Assembly: GCA_028871815.1 (NCBI GenBank)
Contig: JAGWMJ010000003.1
Span: forward strand, 186,001 to 250,000
Reading direction: 5' to 3'
Origin: Armatimonadota bacterium
Lineage (GTDB): Bacteria; Armatimonadota; Chthonomonadetes; Chthonomonadales; Chthonomonadaceae
Length of the DNA stretch: 64,000 bases
Both the position numbers and the translations under genes were made by a program. Shown piece after piece: positions 18,598 to 27,123 of the stretch; the stretch's first letter is position 1, and every line of letters starts with the position of its first letter. The notes beneath the pieces are model-generated. The model worked only from the letters and a program-made list of their open reading frames with translations, made no database searches and was not told where the DNA came from.

Positions 18598-19938
18598 CTA
18601 CGCGCTAACTCGGCGCGTTTCGGGATCGAACGTATACTCCTTCCGATGCCGGTACGAAAGCTCACCCAGCGAGATCATGATCTGAACGCGCAGGCCAAGG
18701 TCGATGTTGCAGTTCGGTATGCCGTTGGTCCGAACCGCGTCGAGGAAGTTGCGCTCGTGCGCTGCGATATCCTCGCCTGGCCCTCCGACGGGTAGTACCC
18801 CACCCTCGACTTCGTCACTCCAGATCCGCTCCGGCTTGATCTCGACGCCATCTCCACCGAAATAGATCGTGGCCTTGTTCCCGCGCACCATATCCTGCCA
18901 GCCGATTTCGTTGATCACGGTGCCGAGCAGCATGATCGAGCACTCGTCCTTCATATCAACGATGATGTTGGTGAAGTCGGGGACTTCACGATCGGGCTTG
19001 TGTGTTACCGGATTGATCTTTTGGACGTAGAGGCCGCCCAATGATGCGACGTGGATCGGGAAGCCCTCAAATCCATCCTGCGGCTGTGCCAGCGCAATCA
19101 TGAGCGGGTGCAGGCGGTGCGGGAAGAGATCGCCCAGGATGCCGCTGCCATACTCCCAGTATTTGCGCCACCGGAAGAAACGATCCGGATCCCACGCTGC
19201 CGGCTCAACGCCACGGCGGAAGAGGTCCCAATTGACATATCCATCTCCCGTAGCGTGGGGGCTGGCGTCCGGATCGATCGTATAGTAATTCCACTCGCCC
19301 TCTTTGCTGTTACGGCAGTAACTTCCCTGGCCCATAACCGTATGGCCGATTCGACCACTCCGTACAGCGTCGCCTGCAACGTGCCATTTCAGGTCGGTGC
19401 AAGATTGAACTCCGATCTGCACCACCCGCTTCGTTCGCTTTGCCGTGGCGTGCATCGCATAGGCCTGCTCCACGGTCTTGCACATCGGCTTTTCGCAATA
19501 CACGTGCTTTCCAGCGTCCATCGCGGCCATGGCCACGTCCGCGTGCCATTGGTCCGACGTTGTCACCCACACGCAGTCCAAATCCGGCCGCTCCACCAGC
19601 CGCCTGAAGTCATCGTAGGCGGCCGCGTCGGCAAGACCTAAAAACTGCTGCGCCTCCTTCTTGCGGCGGACGTACAGGTCACAGACGGCGATCGACTCGG
19701 TGTTGTTCTTCAGGTTGTCCTGTGCGTTTTGCTTCAAAAGCCGCACATGTGTCATTCCCTGGCCGCCCAGACCCACGTGACCAATCTGAATCCGGTCGTT
19801 GGCGCCGATAATACGCTGCATTGCTGCAGCGGTTGTGGGCATAACGCTCGCTGACGTGGCCCCGGCTGCGACGCCGATTGCAGCCTTCCGCAGAAAGGCG
19901 CGCCGCGTGTCGCCCTGCGGGATCGAATTATCACTCAT
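18598..19938 (-). CDS. Tat-exported Gfo/Idh/MocA oxidoreductase
   Basis: About 446 residues. The Tat signal is DTRRAFLRKAAIGVAAGA. The Rossmann fold begins IQIGHVGLGGQGMTHV and the substrate-domain junction carries GKHVYCEKPMCKT, in which the Lys-Pro is the family signature. The second domain contains SYCRNSKEGEWNYY and DPDRFFRWRKYW. The ATG at 19938 is used because AGGAG lies upstream and the extra residues above it precede the signal. It is probably an exported NAD(P)-dependent sugar or cyclitol dehydrogenase whose cofactor is bound before export. It is paired with a second family member 72 bases upstream on the same strand, as often seen in Planctomycetota and Armatimonadota. Confidence 0.86.
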   Translation of the reverse strand: MSDNSIPQGDTRRAFLRKAAIGVAAGATSASVMPTTAAAMQRIIGANDRIQIGHVGLGGQGMTHVRLLKQNAQDNLKNNTESIAVCDLYVRRKKEAQQFLGLADAAAYDDFRRLVERPDLDCVWVTTSDQWHADVAMAAMDAGKHVYCEKPMCKTVEQAYAMHATAKRTKRVVQIGVQSCTDLKWHVAGDAVRSGRIGHTVMGQGSYCRNSKEGEWNYYTIDPDASPHATGDGYVNWDLFRRGVEPAAWDPDRFFRWRKYWEYGSGILGDLFPHRLHPLMIALAQPQDGFEGFPIHVASLGGLYVQKINPVTHKPDREVPDFTNIIVDMKDECSIMLLGTVINEIGWQDMVRGNKATIYFGGDGVEIKPERIWSDEVEGGVLPVGGPGEDIAAHERNFLDAVRTNGIPNCNIDLGLRVQIMISLGELSYRHRKEYTFDPETRRVSA

Positions 19939-20010
19939 AGTTGCAGAAATCTCCTTTGAGCCCATACGTGCCACCGCCTGCGCCTACCATCCGAGCACCG
20001 AGCTGCCGGC

Positions 20011-21282
20011 CTACGTCAGTGAGAACATTGTAGGATCGAAGACCACCGTGGAACCCGTCATCGAGGCATCGTGCGCCTTGCGAGCTATTACGGTAGCCTG
20101 ATAGCCCACTGCCGCATCGGCATCCGGTTTCGCTCCGGTACGAACCGAGTTGATAAATGCGGCCACCGACTTGAATAGAGCCGTTTGGCTTACGTCGGTA
20201 CCAACCGACGCAGGCTGCACTCCCTGAGCCAGCAGCTTCGTTGCGTCGGCGACCAGAGCGACTCCGGTGCCATCGACTTCATCACCGATGGCCAGCTTGT
20301 CCTTGCGGGCGTACACCTCCCAGCCCAAAAGCGGGGAGTCGATCTCCTTGAACATCCAGGCCCTCTGGTCCCTCACGAGGATACTGCAGTCGGAGCCCAT
20401 GAAAACGTCCGAAGCCCCGTCAAACGACGAAACGAGAGTTCCATCGAATATGTATCGCACACTGTTTGGATATTCGAAGATCAACTGTACGGTATCGGGG
20501 ACCTCGAGGCCCTCACTCTTCCAGAACATAATGTCGCCATGCCCGGTCACCTTGAGCGGCGGCGCGTTCAGAAACCAGGTGGCGATATCGATCTGGTGTA
20601 TGCCCACCTCGCCGGGTAGACCGCTGGAGGTACTTTTATGCAGACGCCAGTTCAACTCCTGTTCGCGCGCGTCCGTTGGCGCTACCACGTGCCAACTGGT
20701 CTTCTTGCGCCACTGCGACCGGCCCTCACAGATAGTGCCCAATGCGAGACTGCGGATAAACCCCAGCACGTGGTGATGCTGCTTGTTGGCCCGGTACTGG
20801 AGGCCGGTCTGGAAAATGGTCTTGGCGGCTGCGCCAGCCTGAGCGATGCTTTTCGCGTCATCGAGATCGGAGGCCAGGGGCGCTTCGCAGTAAACATGCT
20901 TGCCGGCGCTCAGAGCATCCAGGACGATCTGCTTGTGTTCGTGAGATGGCGTGGCAACAAATACAGCTTGAACGGCGGCTGAGCTCAAGACCTGCTTGTA
21001 GTCGGCCACGGCCTGAGCTTGCGGCACGATATCGGTTGCGTGCTTGATAAACGCCGGCACCGAATAGCTATCGCAGACATAGCTCACCGATATTCCGTCC
21101 TGCTTCGCCAGAGCTGCCGTGATCTCACGCCCCCTCGGCCCAAGGCCGATTACGGCGCAGTTTACTGCCGCAGGCGCTGCCGTATTCGCGTGCGCGGGTT
21201 CTGGTTGCAACTCCTCCACCATAAAACCGCCTGCGGCGGCGGTTAACAGCGCGGAGTCCCGAATAAAGTCACGACGATTCAA
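20011..21282 (-). CDS. Tat-exported Gfo/Idh/MocA oxidoreductase
   Basis: 423 residues with a Tat signal (MNRRDFIRDSALLTAAAGG), the nucleotide-binding loop CAVIGLGPRGREI and the family motif GKHVYCEAPLASD, in which the usual Lys-Pro is replaced by Ala-Pro. The substrate half contains WRKKTSWHV and NWRLHKSTSSGLPGEVGIHQ, the latter including the GG/GD-type His active-site region. It is transcribed ahead of the related gene at 18598..19938 and differs enough from it to suggest a different substrate. Loss of the conserved Lys may reduce hydride-transfer activity; some family members are non-catalytic. Confidence 0.84.
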   Translation of the reverse strand: MNRRDFIRDSALLTAAAGGFMVEELQPEPAHANTAAPAAVNCAVIGLGPRGREITAALAKQDGISVSYVCDSYSVPAFIKHATDIVPQAQAVADYKQVLSSAAVQAVFVATPSHEHKQIVLDALSAGKHVYCEAPLASDLDDAKSIAQAGAAAKTIFQTGLQYRANKQHHHVLGFIRSLALGTICEGRSQWRKKTSWHVVAPTDAREQELNWRLHKSTSSGLPGEVGIHQIDIATWFLNAPPLKVTGHGDIMFWKSEGLEVPDTVQLIFEYPNSVRYIFDGTLVSSFDGASDVFMGSDCSILVRDQRAWMFKEIDSPLLGWEVYARKDKLAIGDEVDGTGVALVADATKLLAQGVQPASVGTDVSQTALFKSVAAFINSVRTGAKPDADAAVGYQATVIARKAHDASMTGSTVVFDPTMFSLT

Positions 21283-21377
21283 ATTAACCTCTTTCCCGGT
21301 GCCGTTCGATGGTGGAGTTCCAGCCCCAGCAGCTCCACGCTTATAGTCTACCCTCGCGGTTTGCGGACAGCGAGCAC

Positions 21378-22271
21378 TCAGGTTGTACCAGACAGCGTGC
21401 CGCCGAGGAACCCCGTAAGCGCCAAAACTCCAAGAGCGACAAACGCAAGAATATAATAGGTTCTCGGCGGCGCCGCATCAGGCGTTGCAAAAAGCTTTCG
21501 CCGAACAAAAAAGAGGCTCCAAAGCATTACGAATGAGCCCGCGCCAAAAACTGTATGGAACAGAAGTGTGCCGGCCAGGGCCGCCCCACCAAACGCAATG
21601 CGCCACGCCAGAATGCCCGCGATGCAAGCCGGTACCGACATGACGGCAGCAGCCATCAAGTTGAATGCCGCCCCAATGTGCAGCTGCGGTGACCGGCGGA
21701 CGAGCGCCAGAACATCCAACAGAAGGCTGAATACAAACAGCGCTATCGGAAAGTGAACCAGGAGCGGGTGCTGTGCGCGCGGAGAAAGCAGCGTGGTCCG
21801 TAGCGTGAACAGGCCCAGAAACGAACTGAGTCCGTCGGCATGGCTGCCCGACGCCAGTTTTGGTTTGCCGGCGTCGCCAGGAAAGCTGGTAGGATCCCCA
21901 GGGAGCGTATCGGCGCCAATCTCCTGGCCATTGGTGAATCCATCGCCGTCCGAGTCGATGTTGTCAATCGAGTGGAGGATCGATGCATTGATAACGCTCG
22001 CGTTGGCTTCCTTCAAGGCGTTGCGCACGGTCCGGCCATATGGGTTTAGATTCGGCGGCCCCGAAGGCGCGTGGCAAAGTGTGCATGCCTGCGCAGCTGC
22101 CGCGACGGTGCCACCGGGCACCGGATGGTAAACCGCTATGAATATCGGCGGAAATGTTGGTTTGGCCCACGCCATTCCGGGCGAGGTCAGCAAGCCAGCG
22201 GATGCCAGCAACGCAAGCGCTGCGCAGCGGATAGTTCGTACACGGTCAAATGCAGGGCGGAAGTTTGGCAT
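21378..22271 (-). CDS. c-type cytochrome fused to DUF2231 membrane domain
   Basis: About 297 residues. A signal peptide (CAALALLASAGLLTSPGMAW) precedes a single haem-c site CTLCH and a calcium-type loop DSDGDGFTNGQEIG. The second half is a four-helix DUF2231 domain starting HPLLVHFPIALFVFSLLLDV. The start ATG 22271 is set by AAAGGA five bases upstream. It would be an exported, membrane-anchored electron-transfer protein. The cytochrome b-c and Rieske genes lie 2.5 kb upstream on the same strand, with a metal ATPase between, so a respiratory role is plausible. The DUF2231 function is unknown. Confidence 0.75.
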   Translation of the reverse strand: MPNFRPAFDRVRTIRCAALALLASAGLLTSPGMAWAKPTFPPIFIAVYHPVPGGTVAAAAQACTLCHAPSGPPNLNPYGRTVRNALKEANASVINASILHSIDNIDSDGDGFTNGQEIGADTLPGDPTSFPGDAGKPKLASGSHADGLSSFLGLFTLRTTLLSPRAQHPLLVHFPIALFVFSLLLDVLALVRRSPQLHIGAAFNLMAAAVMSVPACIAGILAWRIAFGGAALAGTLLFHTVFGAGSFVMLWSLFFVRRKLFATPDAAPPRTYYILAFVALGVLALTGFLGGTLSGTT

Positions 22272-22524
22272 CACATCCTTTTCTAGTTGCATGAACAGAC
22301 GTCGATTGCTCTGCGTCCATCAACCGAACCCGATTCTATGGCACGCAAGCCGTCACTTTACTCACTACGAAATTGGGGTGGATGCTGTTCGCGGAGCCGT
22401 GTATGGGCAGCGGTTGATACACCGACCAGCCAGCATACGGGAGGAAGAGGCCAGGCGATTTTAGCACGGCGGCATCGTAGCCGCCTGACAAGCGCTATGT
22501 CAACCCAGGGGTGCGATCACCCAC

Positions 22525-24810
22525 TCAGGTTGTTGATGGAAGATCTTCCAGAAGCGACACGGCATCCTCCTCAGCAGCCAGATGCAGCGAAATCAATGCC
22601 GAAAGCGAGTACAGGCATCGACTGACCTCGTGACGCTCGTCTGGATCAAGCTGCGGCCCTGTCGACCCTCTCACAACAGAACCGAGGTTGGCAACCAGCG
22701 CCGTGATCTCGGCATGCATGCGAAGCATGGCCGCCATCGGATCCGGCCCGCCAAGCTTCTTGGCCAACGCCGGAAACACAGCCCGTTCCTCGGATGCCTG
22801 GTGCGGTTCAACCAGCGCGGTCACTTCACTGTAAATCCGTCTCAGCGCGTCCAGCGCAACGAAGCCAGGCTCATCGAGGCGTCCCGCGGTTTCTACCATT
22901 TCTTGCGCCAGCCGCCGGAGAACCGCATGCTCGGCAACCATCCTCTGGATCTCGGTATGTGCGGAGCTTGTATCTGCAGGTATGTCTTTTGGCCGAACCA
23001 GTACCCGCAACGCATTCAGGATCACAGCCGCGTCGATCGCCTCTTGCAAAAAAGCCCCGGGAATGGGTGGCAGGCGCCCGCCGGCAGCAAACCCCATCGC
23101 GATAAACGACAGCAACATGCCGACGATGATCGACTGGAGTGCGATAAACCGCGACCTTCGTGCAATACCGATCAGTTCCGGAATGCGGTCCAGCCGGTCA
23201 ACCAGCAGGACAGCGTCCGCCGCGGTGGCGGATACACCGGATCCATGGACACCCATCGCAACGCCAACGTCAGCCTCGCCGAGTGCGAGGGCGTCGTTCA
23301 TACCGTCGCCGACCATCATCACAGGACCGGCGCGCTGTTCCTCACGGACAGCATCGATCTTATCCTGCGGCAGCAATCCCGTAAGTATCCGGTCGAGGTG
23401 CACGCGCGATGCAACCGCCTCGGCGTTCTCCAAACTGTCACCGGTAAGCATCACAATCCGGTTGAGGCCCAATGTCCGGAGCTGTCTGAGCGTGCGTGGA
23501 GCTTCCGGGCGCAGCGCATCATCCAACCGTACCACGCCTGAAAGGTTCCTATCTACGGCTACCCAAACTGATCCGGGACCGGCCTTCGCCGCGAGCCGGC
23601 GGGAGTGGATGCCGGAGGTATCTACGCCTGATGCGAGCAGGAGCTGCATGGCGCCGACGAGTAGTTCATGGCCCTCTACCGTAGCCGATACCCCTAGCCC
23701 ACCCTTCGCCTGCACACTCGTTGGTAACGACAGGTTCAGCCCGGCTGCCACAGCAGCGCGCACCACGGCGCGGGCGGATACGTGTTCGACACTCTGTTCT
23801 GCCGAAGCTGCGAGACGAAGCACGTCGGTTTCCGTCCATGGCTCTGCCGCAACTATCGATGACACCAACGGCTCGCCGCGGGTGAGTGTGCCGGTCTTGT
23901 CAAAGAGCGCGATATGTACACCGGCGAGCCGCTCCAGAACGCTCCCGCCCTTTACAACCACGCCTCGCCCCGCTGCACGTGAGACGCCACAGACGAACGC
24001 AACTGGTGCCGCCAGAATCAGTGGGCAAGGCGTGGCGACGACCAGCACGGCGAGAGCACGCTGAGGGTCGCCAGAATGCCACCATGCCGCCGCCGTTACC
24101 ACAAGGACTGCAGGCAGGAAGAGCACTGCCCACCGATCCGCCATCCGTACCAGGGGCGGACGCTCCATCGCGGCGTCCTCCACGCGGCGGATCATCCCCA
24201 TCCAGGTGCTGTCTTGCGCGGTTGCTGTGGCAACCATACTGAACGATCCACCGCTGTTGCTCACTCCGCTGCGGATACTCGAGCCAACGACGTGAGCGAC
24301 AGGGAGCGGCTCACCGGTCAGTGAGGACTCGTCCAGCAGGGCGGTCTCGGCGGCGACGCTCCCATCCACCGGAACAACCTCACCGCCGCGCACAAATAGC
24401 ATATCGCCGACGGCTACCGCGGTCGCGGGTACATCTTCGAGCTGGCCGTTGCGCTGCAAGTGGGCGACGTCGGGCGTGCGGGCGTGAAGTTTGCTCAACT
24501 CCAGCCGTGCCCGGGCTGTGGCCGACTCTTCCAGCGCCGAGCCGCCCGCGACCATGACAGCGATGACGCCACCGGCCAGCCACGAGCCAAGCGCCGCTGA
24601 GCCGGCAAGCGCTATGAGCGCTATAACATCAACGCCTGGAGCGCCGCGGCGGATGCCCGCCAGCGCCTCAATGGTCAGAACCAGTATGACGGGCGTCATC
24701 GCCGCCGCATCCAGGATGTTCGCCACCAGCGGCAGCCCGGCAACGCCGAAGACAGCGGCTATTACAACGCAAGTCGCGGTGAATGCCGCAAGAAGCCGGC
24801 GGTGGCGCAT
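22525..24810 (-). CDS. P1B-type metal ATPase with C-terminal hemerythrin domain
   Basis: 761 residues. The P-type landmarks are LLDESSLTGEPLPV (actuator TGE), FDKTGTLTRGEP (phosphorylated Asp), MLTGDSLENAEA and MVGDGMNDALALGEADV. The membrane metal site is ATPCPLILAAP, a Thr-Pro-Cys motif rather than Cys-Pro-Cys. No N-terminal metal-binding domain is present. From about residue 610 a hemerythrin-like four-helix domain follows, with metal-ligand patterns EHAVLRRL, PHQASEERAVFP, RMHAEI and LHLAAEEDAV. TPC motif plus hemerythrin tail is the known P1B-5 architecture, for which Ni and Fe transport has been reported. Export driven or gated by an oxygen-binding di-iron domain is therefore likely. 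It follows the Rieske gene by 18 bases. Confidence 0.88.
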   Translation of the reverse strand: MRHRRLLAAFTATCVVIAAVFGVAGLPLVANILDAAAMTPVILVLTIEALAGIRRGAPGVDVIALIALAGSAALGSWLAGGVIAVMVAGGSALEESATARARLELSKLHARTPDVAHLQRNGQLEDVPATAVAVGDMLFVRGGEVVPVDGSVAAETALLDESSLTGEPLPVAHVVGSSIRSGVSNSGGSFSMVATATAQDSTWMGMIRRVEDAAMERPPLVRMADRWAVLFLPAVLVVTAAAWWHSGDPQRALAVLVVATPCPLILAAPVAFVCGVSRAAGRGVVVKGGSVLERLAGVHIALFDKTGTLTRGEPLVSSIVAAEPWTETDVLRLAASAEQSVEHVSARAVVRAAVAAGLNLSLPTSVQAKGGLGVSATVEGHELLVGAMQLLLASGVDTSGIHSRRLAAKAGPGSVWVAVDRNLSGVVRLDDALRPEAPRTLRQLRTLGLNRIVMLTGDSLENAEAVASRVHLDRILTGLLPQDKIDAVREEQRAGPVMMVGDGMNDALALGEADVGVAMGVHGSGVSATAADAVLLVDRLDRIPELIGIARRSRFIALQSIIVGMLLSFIAMGFAAGGRLPPIPGAFLQEAIDAAVILNALRVLVRPKDIPADTSSAHTEIQRMVAEHAVLRRLAQEMVETAGRLDEPGFVALDALRRIYSEVTALVEPHQASEERAVFPALAKKLGGPDPMAAMLRMHAEITALVANLGSVVRGSTGPQLDPDERHEVSRCLYSLSALISLHLAAEEDAVSLLEDLPSTT

Positions 24811-24828
24811 CAGTTAGGCGGGCTCGAT

Positions 24829-25338
24829 TCAGGCCGACTTGACGTAGATCGTACCGCCTTCTACCTTGGCCATGAAGCGGGTCAGCGGACGTGGCGGCGG
24901 GCCCGAAATCACGCGACCGGAAGCATCGTACTGCCCGCCATGGCAGGGACACACGAACCGGTTGAGGTTGTGATGCCAGCCCACGCGGCAGCCGGCGTGC
25001 GTGCAGATGGCCGACAGCGCAATAACGCCGGACTCGCTGTTCTGGACCCACACCGTCTGCTGCATAGAGCTCTTCATCCAACCGTCGTTGGAAGGCGATA
25101 AATAGTCGGCCGCTGTGAACGTTCCGGCCGGGAAATCGGCTACCGGACCCAATGCCACCCATGCACCCTTGCTTTTTGGCTGCAGCACCGGCGTCAAGAG
25201 AGCCGCGATAAATGGTATGCCGATAAACCCCGCCAGCAGTGCCGACAATCCGCCAACAAGCCAGCTGAGCAGCCGGCGCCGCGAGGGCGGGATATAAGGA
25301 ACCTCATCATCGGGTTGAGGTGGTGCCGGACAGTTCAT
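24829..25338 (-). CDS. Rieske iron-sulfur protein (QcrA/PetC-like)
   Basis: 169 residues. An N-terminal anchor (LLSWLVGGLSALLAGFIGIP) precedes the periplasmic Rieske domain. The 2Fe-2S ligands are in CTHAGC and CPCHGGQYD. It transfers electrons from quinol at cytochrome b to the cytochrome c acceptor. Its ATG overlaps the stop of the cytochrome b-c gene by four bases, and the metal ATPase follows after 18 bases, so the three genes form one unit. There is no separate cytochrome c1 or f gene; the haem-c domain is fused to cytochrome b. Confidence 0.93.
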   Translation of the reverse strand: MNCPAPPQPDDEVPYIPPSRRRLLSWLVGGLSALLAGFIGIPFIAALLTPVLQPKSKGAWVALGPVADFPAGTFTAADYLSPSNDGWMKSSMQQTVWVQNSESGVIALSAICTHAGCRVGWHHNLNRFVCPCHGGQYDASGRVISGPPPRPLTRFMAKVEGGTIYVKSA

Positions 25339-26699
25339 TTTGATGCTCCTTTCAAAGTGGCCAGATAAGTGCCCAACGATTTCAGGTCTGAAGCGGAGAG
25401 CTTGAACGCCGGCATCGTCGTCTTCGGATTATGCCCGGTGGGGTTCGCGACCTGAGACTCCAGCCAGGCCTCCGTCTCCCTGGAACCGACGGCATCCAGT
25501 GCGGGACCTACCTGCCCACCCTTACCGCCGATGCTGTGGCAGCCCGAGCAATTCTGTGCGGCATATACTTTCAGGCCGGCCAATGCCTGAGCCGACAGTC
25601 CGGGTGCGGCCTTGGGCAGCGCCGCGGCCGCTCCGGAGGCGCCACTTGCAAGGCTCTGCTGCTCACTGGTGAGTGCGATACCCGTCAATACAACCACGAC
25701 AAGGAGTACCGCGCCGGTCGGCGCCAGCACGCGAACACGCCGCCGCGGATCCCGTTCTGGGCCGCGGTCCAACCACGGCAGCAGCAGTAGCGCCAGCCCA
25801 AGTACGGCTGGAATTACGACCACGCCAACTACCTCAAGCGAACCGGGTAGGTACTTCAAGCCCTGGTAGAGCGAGAGAAAATACCACTCCGGGCGTGGGA
25901 CGAAGCTCGCGTTGGTAGGGTCCGCGCGTGCAGCAAGCCCGACCGGTTTGAGAATGGCGAGCGCGATAACAACACTGAAAGCACCGACGGCGACCATGAT
26001 GTCGCGGAACGCCTGTTTTGGAAAGAATGCATCACCTTTACCGTGGTGAGGCTTCCAGGTGCCCGCTGAGCCCATCTTTCGCACCAGAAAGAGGTGTAAG
26101 CCAACAAACGGAACCAACAGCGCGGGAAAGAGCATGGTATGCGCGGTGTAAAACCTCATCAAGGTCATGGCGCCCACATTGCCTCCACCGCGCAGCAGCC
26201 GCATTGCAATGCCACCCACCAAAGGCACGCTCCGTGCGAGTGCAGTGCCCACCGTAGTCGCCCAGTACGCTCGCTGATCCCATGGCAGTAGATAACCCGT
26301 AAAGGCGAAGCCCGCAATGAGAAGCAGGAGGAACACGCCGATCAGCCACGTGAGTTCCCGCGGATTCTTGTAAGCGCCCCAAATGATGACGCGCAGCATA
26401 TGCAGTGTCACCACGATCACGACCGCGCTGGCGGTGTACGAGTGAATGCTCCGCAAGAAGCTGCCGAACAGCACATCGTGTCGGATGAACTGAATGCTCG
26501 CATAGGCATGGTCGGGGGTGGGTGCATAGTTCAGAGCGAGGGCGACACCGGTGGTGATCTGAACAATCAGAAACATAAACGTGAGATTGCCCAGGCTGTG
26601 AGCCCACCCGATGCCTGGCGCCATCGGCTTGACTAACTCTTCTTTGGCGATCGTTACAAACCCACCGTGCTCATCCAGCCACTCTGCAGCTCGCTTCAC
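25335..26699 (-). CDS. Cytochrome b fused to C-terminal cytochrome c
   Basis: 454 residues. The cytochrome b core has the two pairs of haem-ligand His in the second and fourth helices (RSIHSYTASAVVIVVTLHML and YTAHTMLFPALLVPFVGLHL). The quinol-site motif PEWYFLSLYQGLKYLP follows, then the last helices. From about residue 365 an extracytoplasmic haem-c domain follows with CSGCH and the methionine-containing TTMPAFKLSASDLK. This replaces a separate cytochrome c1/f or acceptor. The start is GTG 26699 behind AAGGAG. Together with the overlapping Rieske gene it makes a minimal quinol:cytochrome c reductase. Similar b-c fusions occur in Firmicutes QcrC (subunit IV-c) but there the b6 part is separate; here b is whole. 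Confidence 0.9.
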   Translation of the reverse strand: MKRAAEWLDEHGGFVTIAKEELVKPMAPGIGWAHSLGNLTFMFLIVQITTGVALALNYAPTPDHAYASIQFIRHDVLFGSFLRSIHSYTASAVVIVVTLHMLRVIIWGAYKNPRELTWLIGVFLLLLIAGFAFTGYLLPWDQRAYWATTVGTALARSVPLVGGIAMRLLRGGGNVGAMTLMRFYTAHTMLFPALLVPFVGLHLFLVRKMGSAGTWKPHHGKGDAFFPKQAFRDIMVAVGAFSVVIALAILKPVGLAARADPTNASFVPRPEWYFLSLYQGLKYLPGSLEVVGVVVIPAVLGLALLLLPWLDRGPERDPRRRVRVLAPTGAVLLVVVVLTGIALTSEQQSLASGASGAAAALPKAAPGLSAQALAGLKVYAAQNCSGCHSIGGKGGQVGPALDAVGSRETEAWLESQVANPTGHNPKTTMPAFKLSASDLKSLGTYLATLKGASK

Positions 26700-27123
26700 G
26701 TCGCAGCTATCTCCTTCTATCGCGCCGGTTTACAGTTGCCTGGCAGAGAAACCGCCGCGAGAGGCGGCGGGAACCTGACAGCGAGTTATGGATACAGAAC
26801 TCTTGCACACTTACGAACAAGGTACCCGCTCTAACGCCAATTTGCCAGCGAGCGGCCGGTCTTGGTGCGAATCTCACACAAAGAGCGTGAAACGCCGGCC
26901 AGCAGTGTCGTGGATACGCGTGTTTCTGCGCCGCCGATTGCGGCCTGCGATCACATCCTGTGCGACGGCCCGCCGGCTAAAGCTTACCGGCGCGCAGGAA
27001 ACGGCCGCCCGGTTGAAGAAATATCGCACGTAATTCGGCTCTCCCATGGCGCTCGGTACCACACCGGCAGTTCCTCCGCCGGCGCGTGGTCCTGCGCAGT
27101 TGCTTTTATCACGAGGCAGTACC
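26700..27123 (+). other. Intergenic divergent promoter region
   Basis: 424 bases between the divergent cytochrome b and Asp-box genes. I see no gene with family character here. A small hairpin (CCGCC-GCGAGA-GGCGG, 26752-26767) is the only structure noticed. Both flanking genes must have their promoters here, but I could not pick one with confidence. Confidence 0.4.

Noticed and set aside
22982-24064. 360-aa plus-strand frame opposite the metal ATPase
   Set aside because: Ser/Thr/Arg-rich antisense translation of a clear P-type ATPase.
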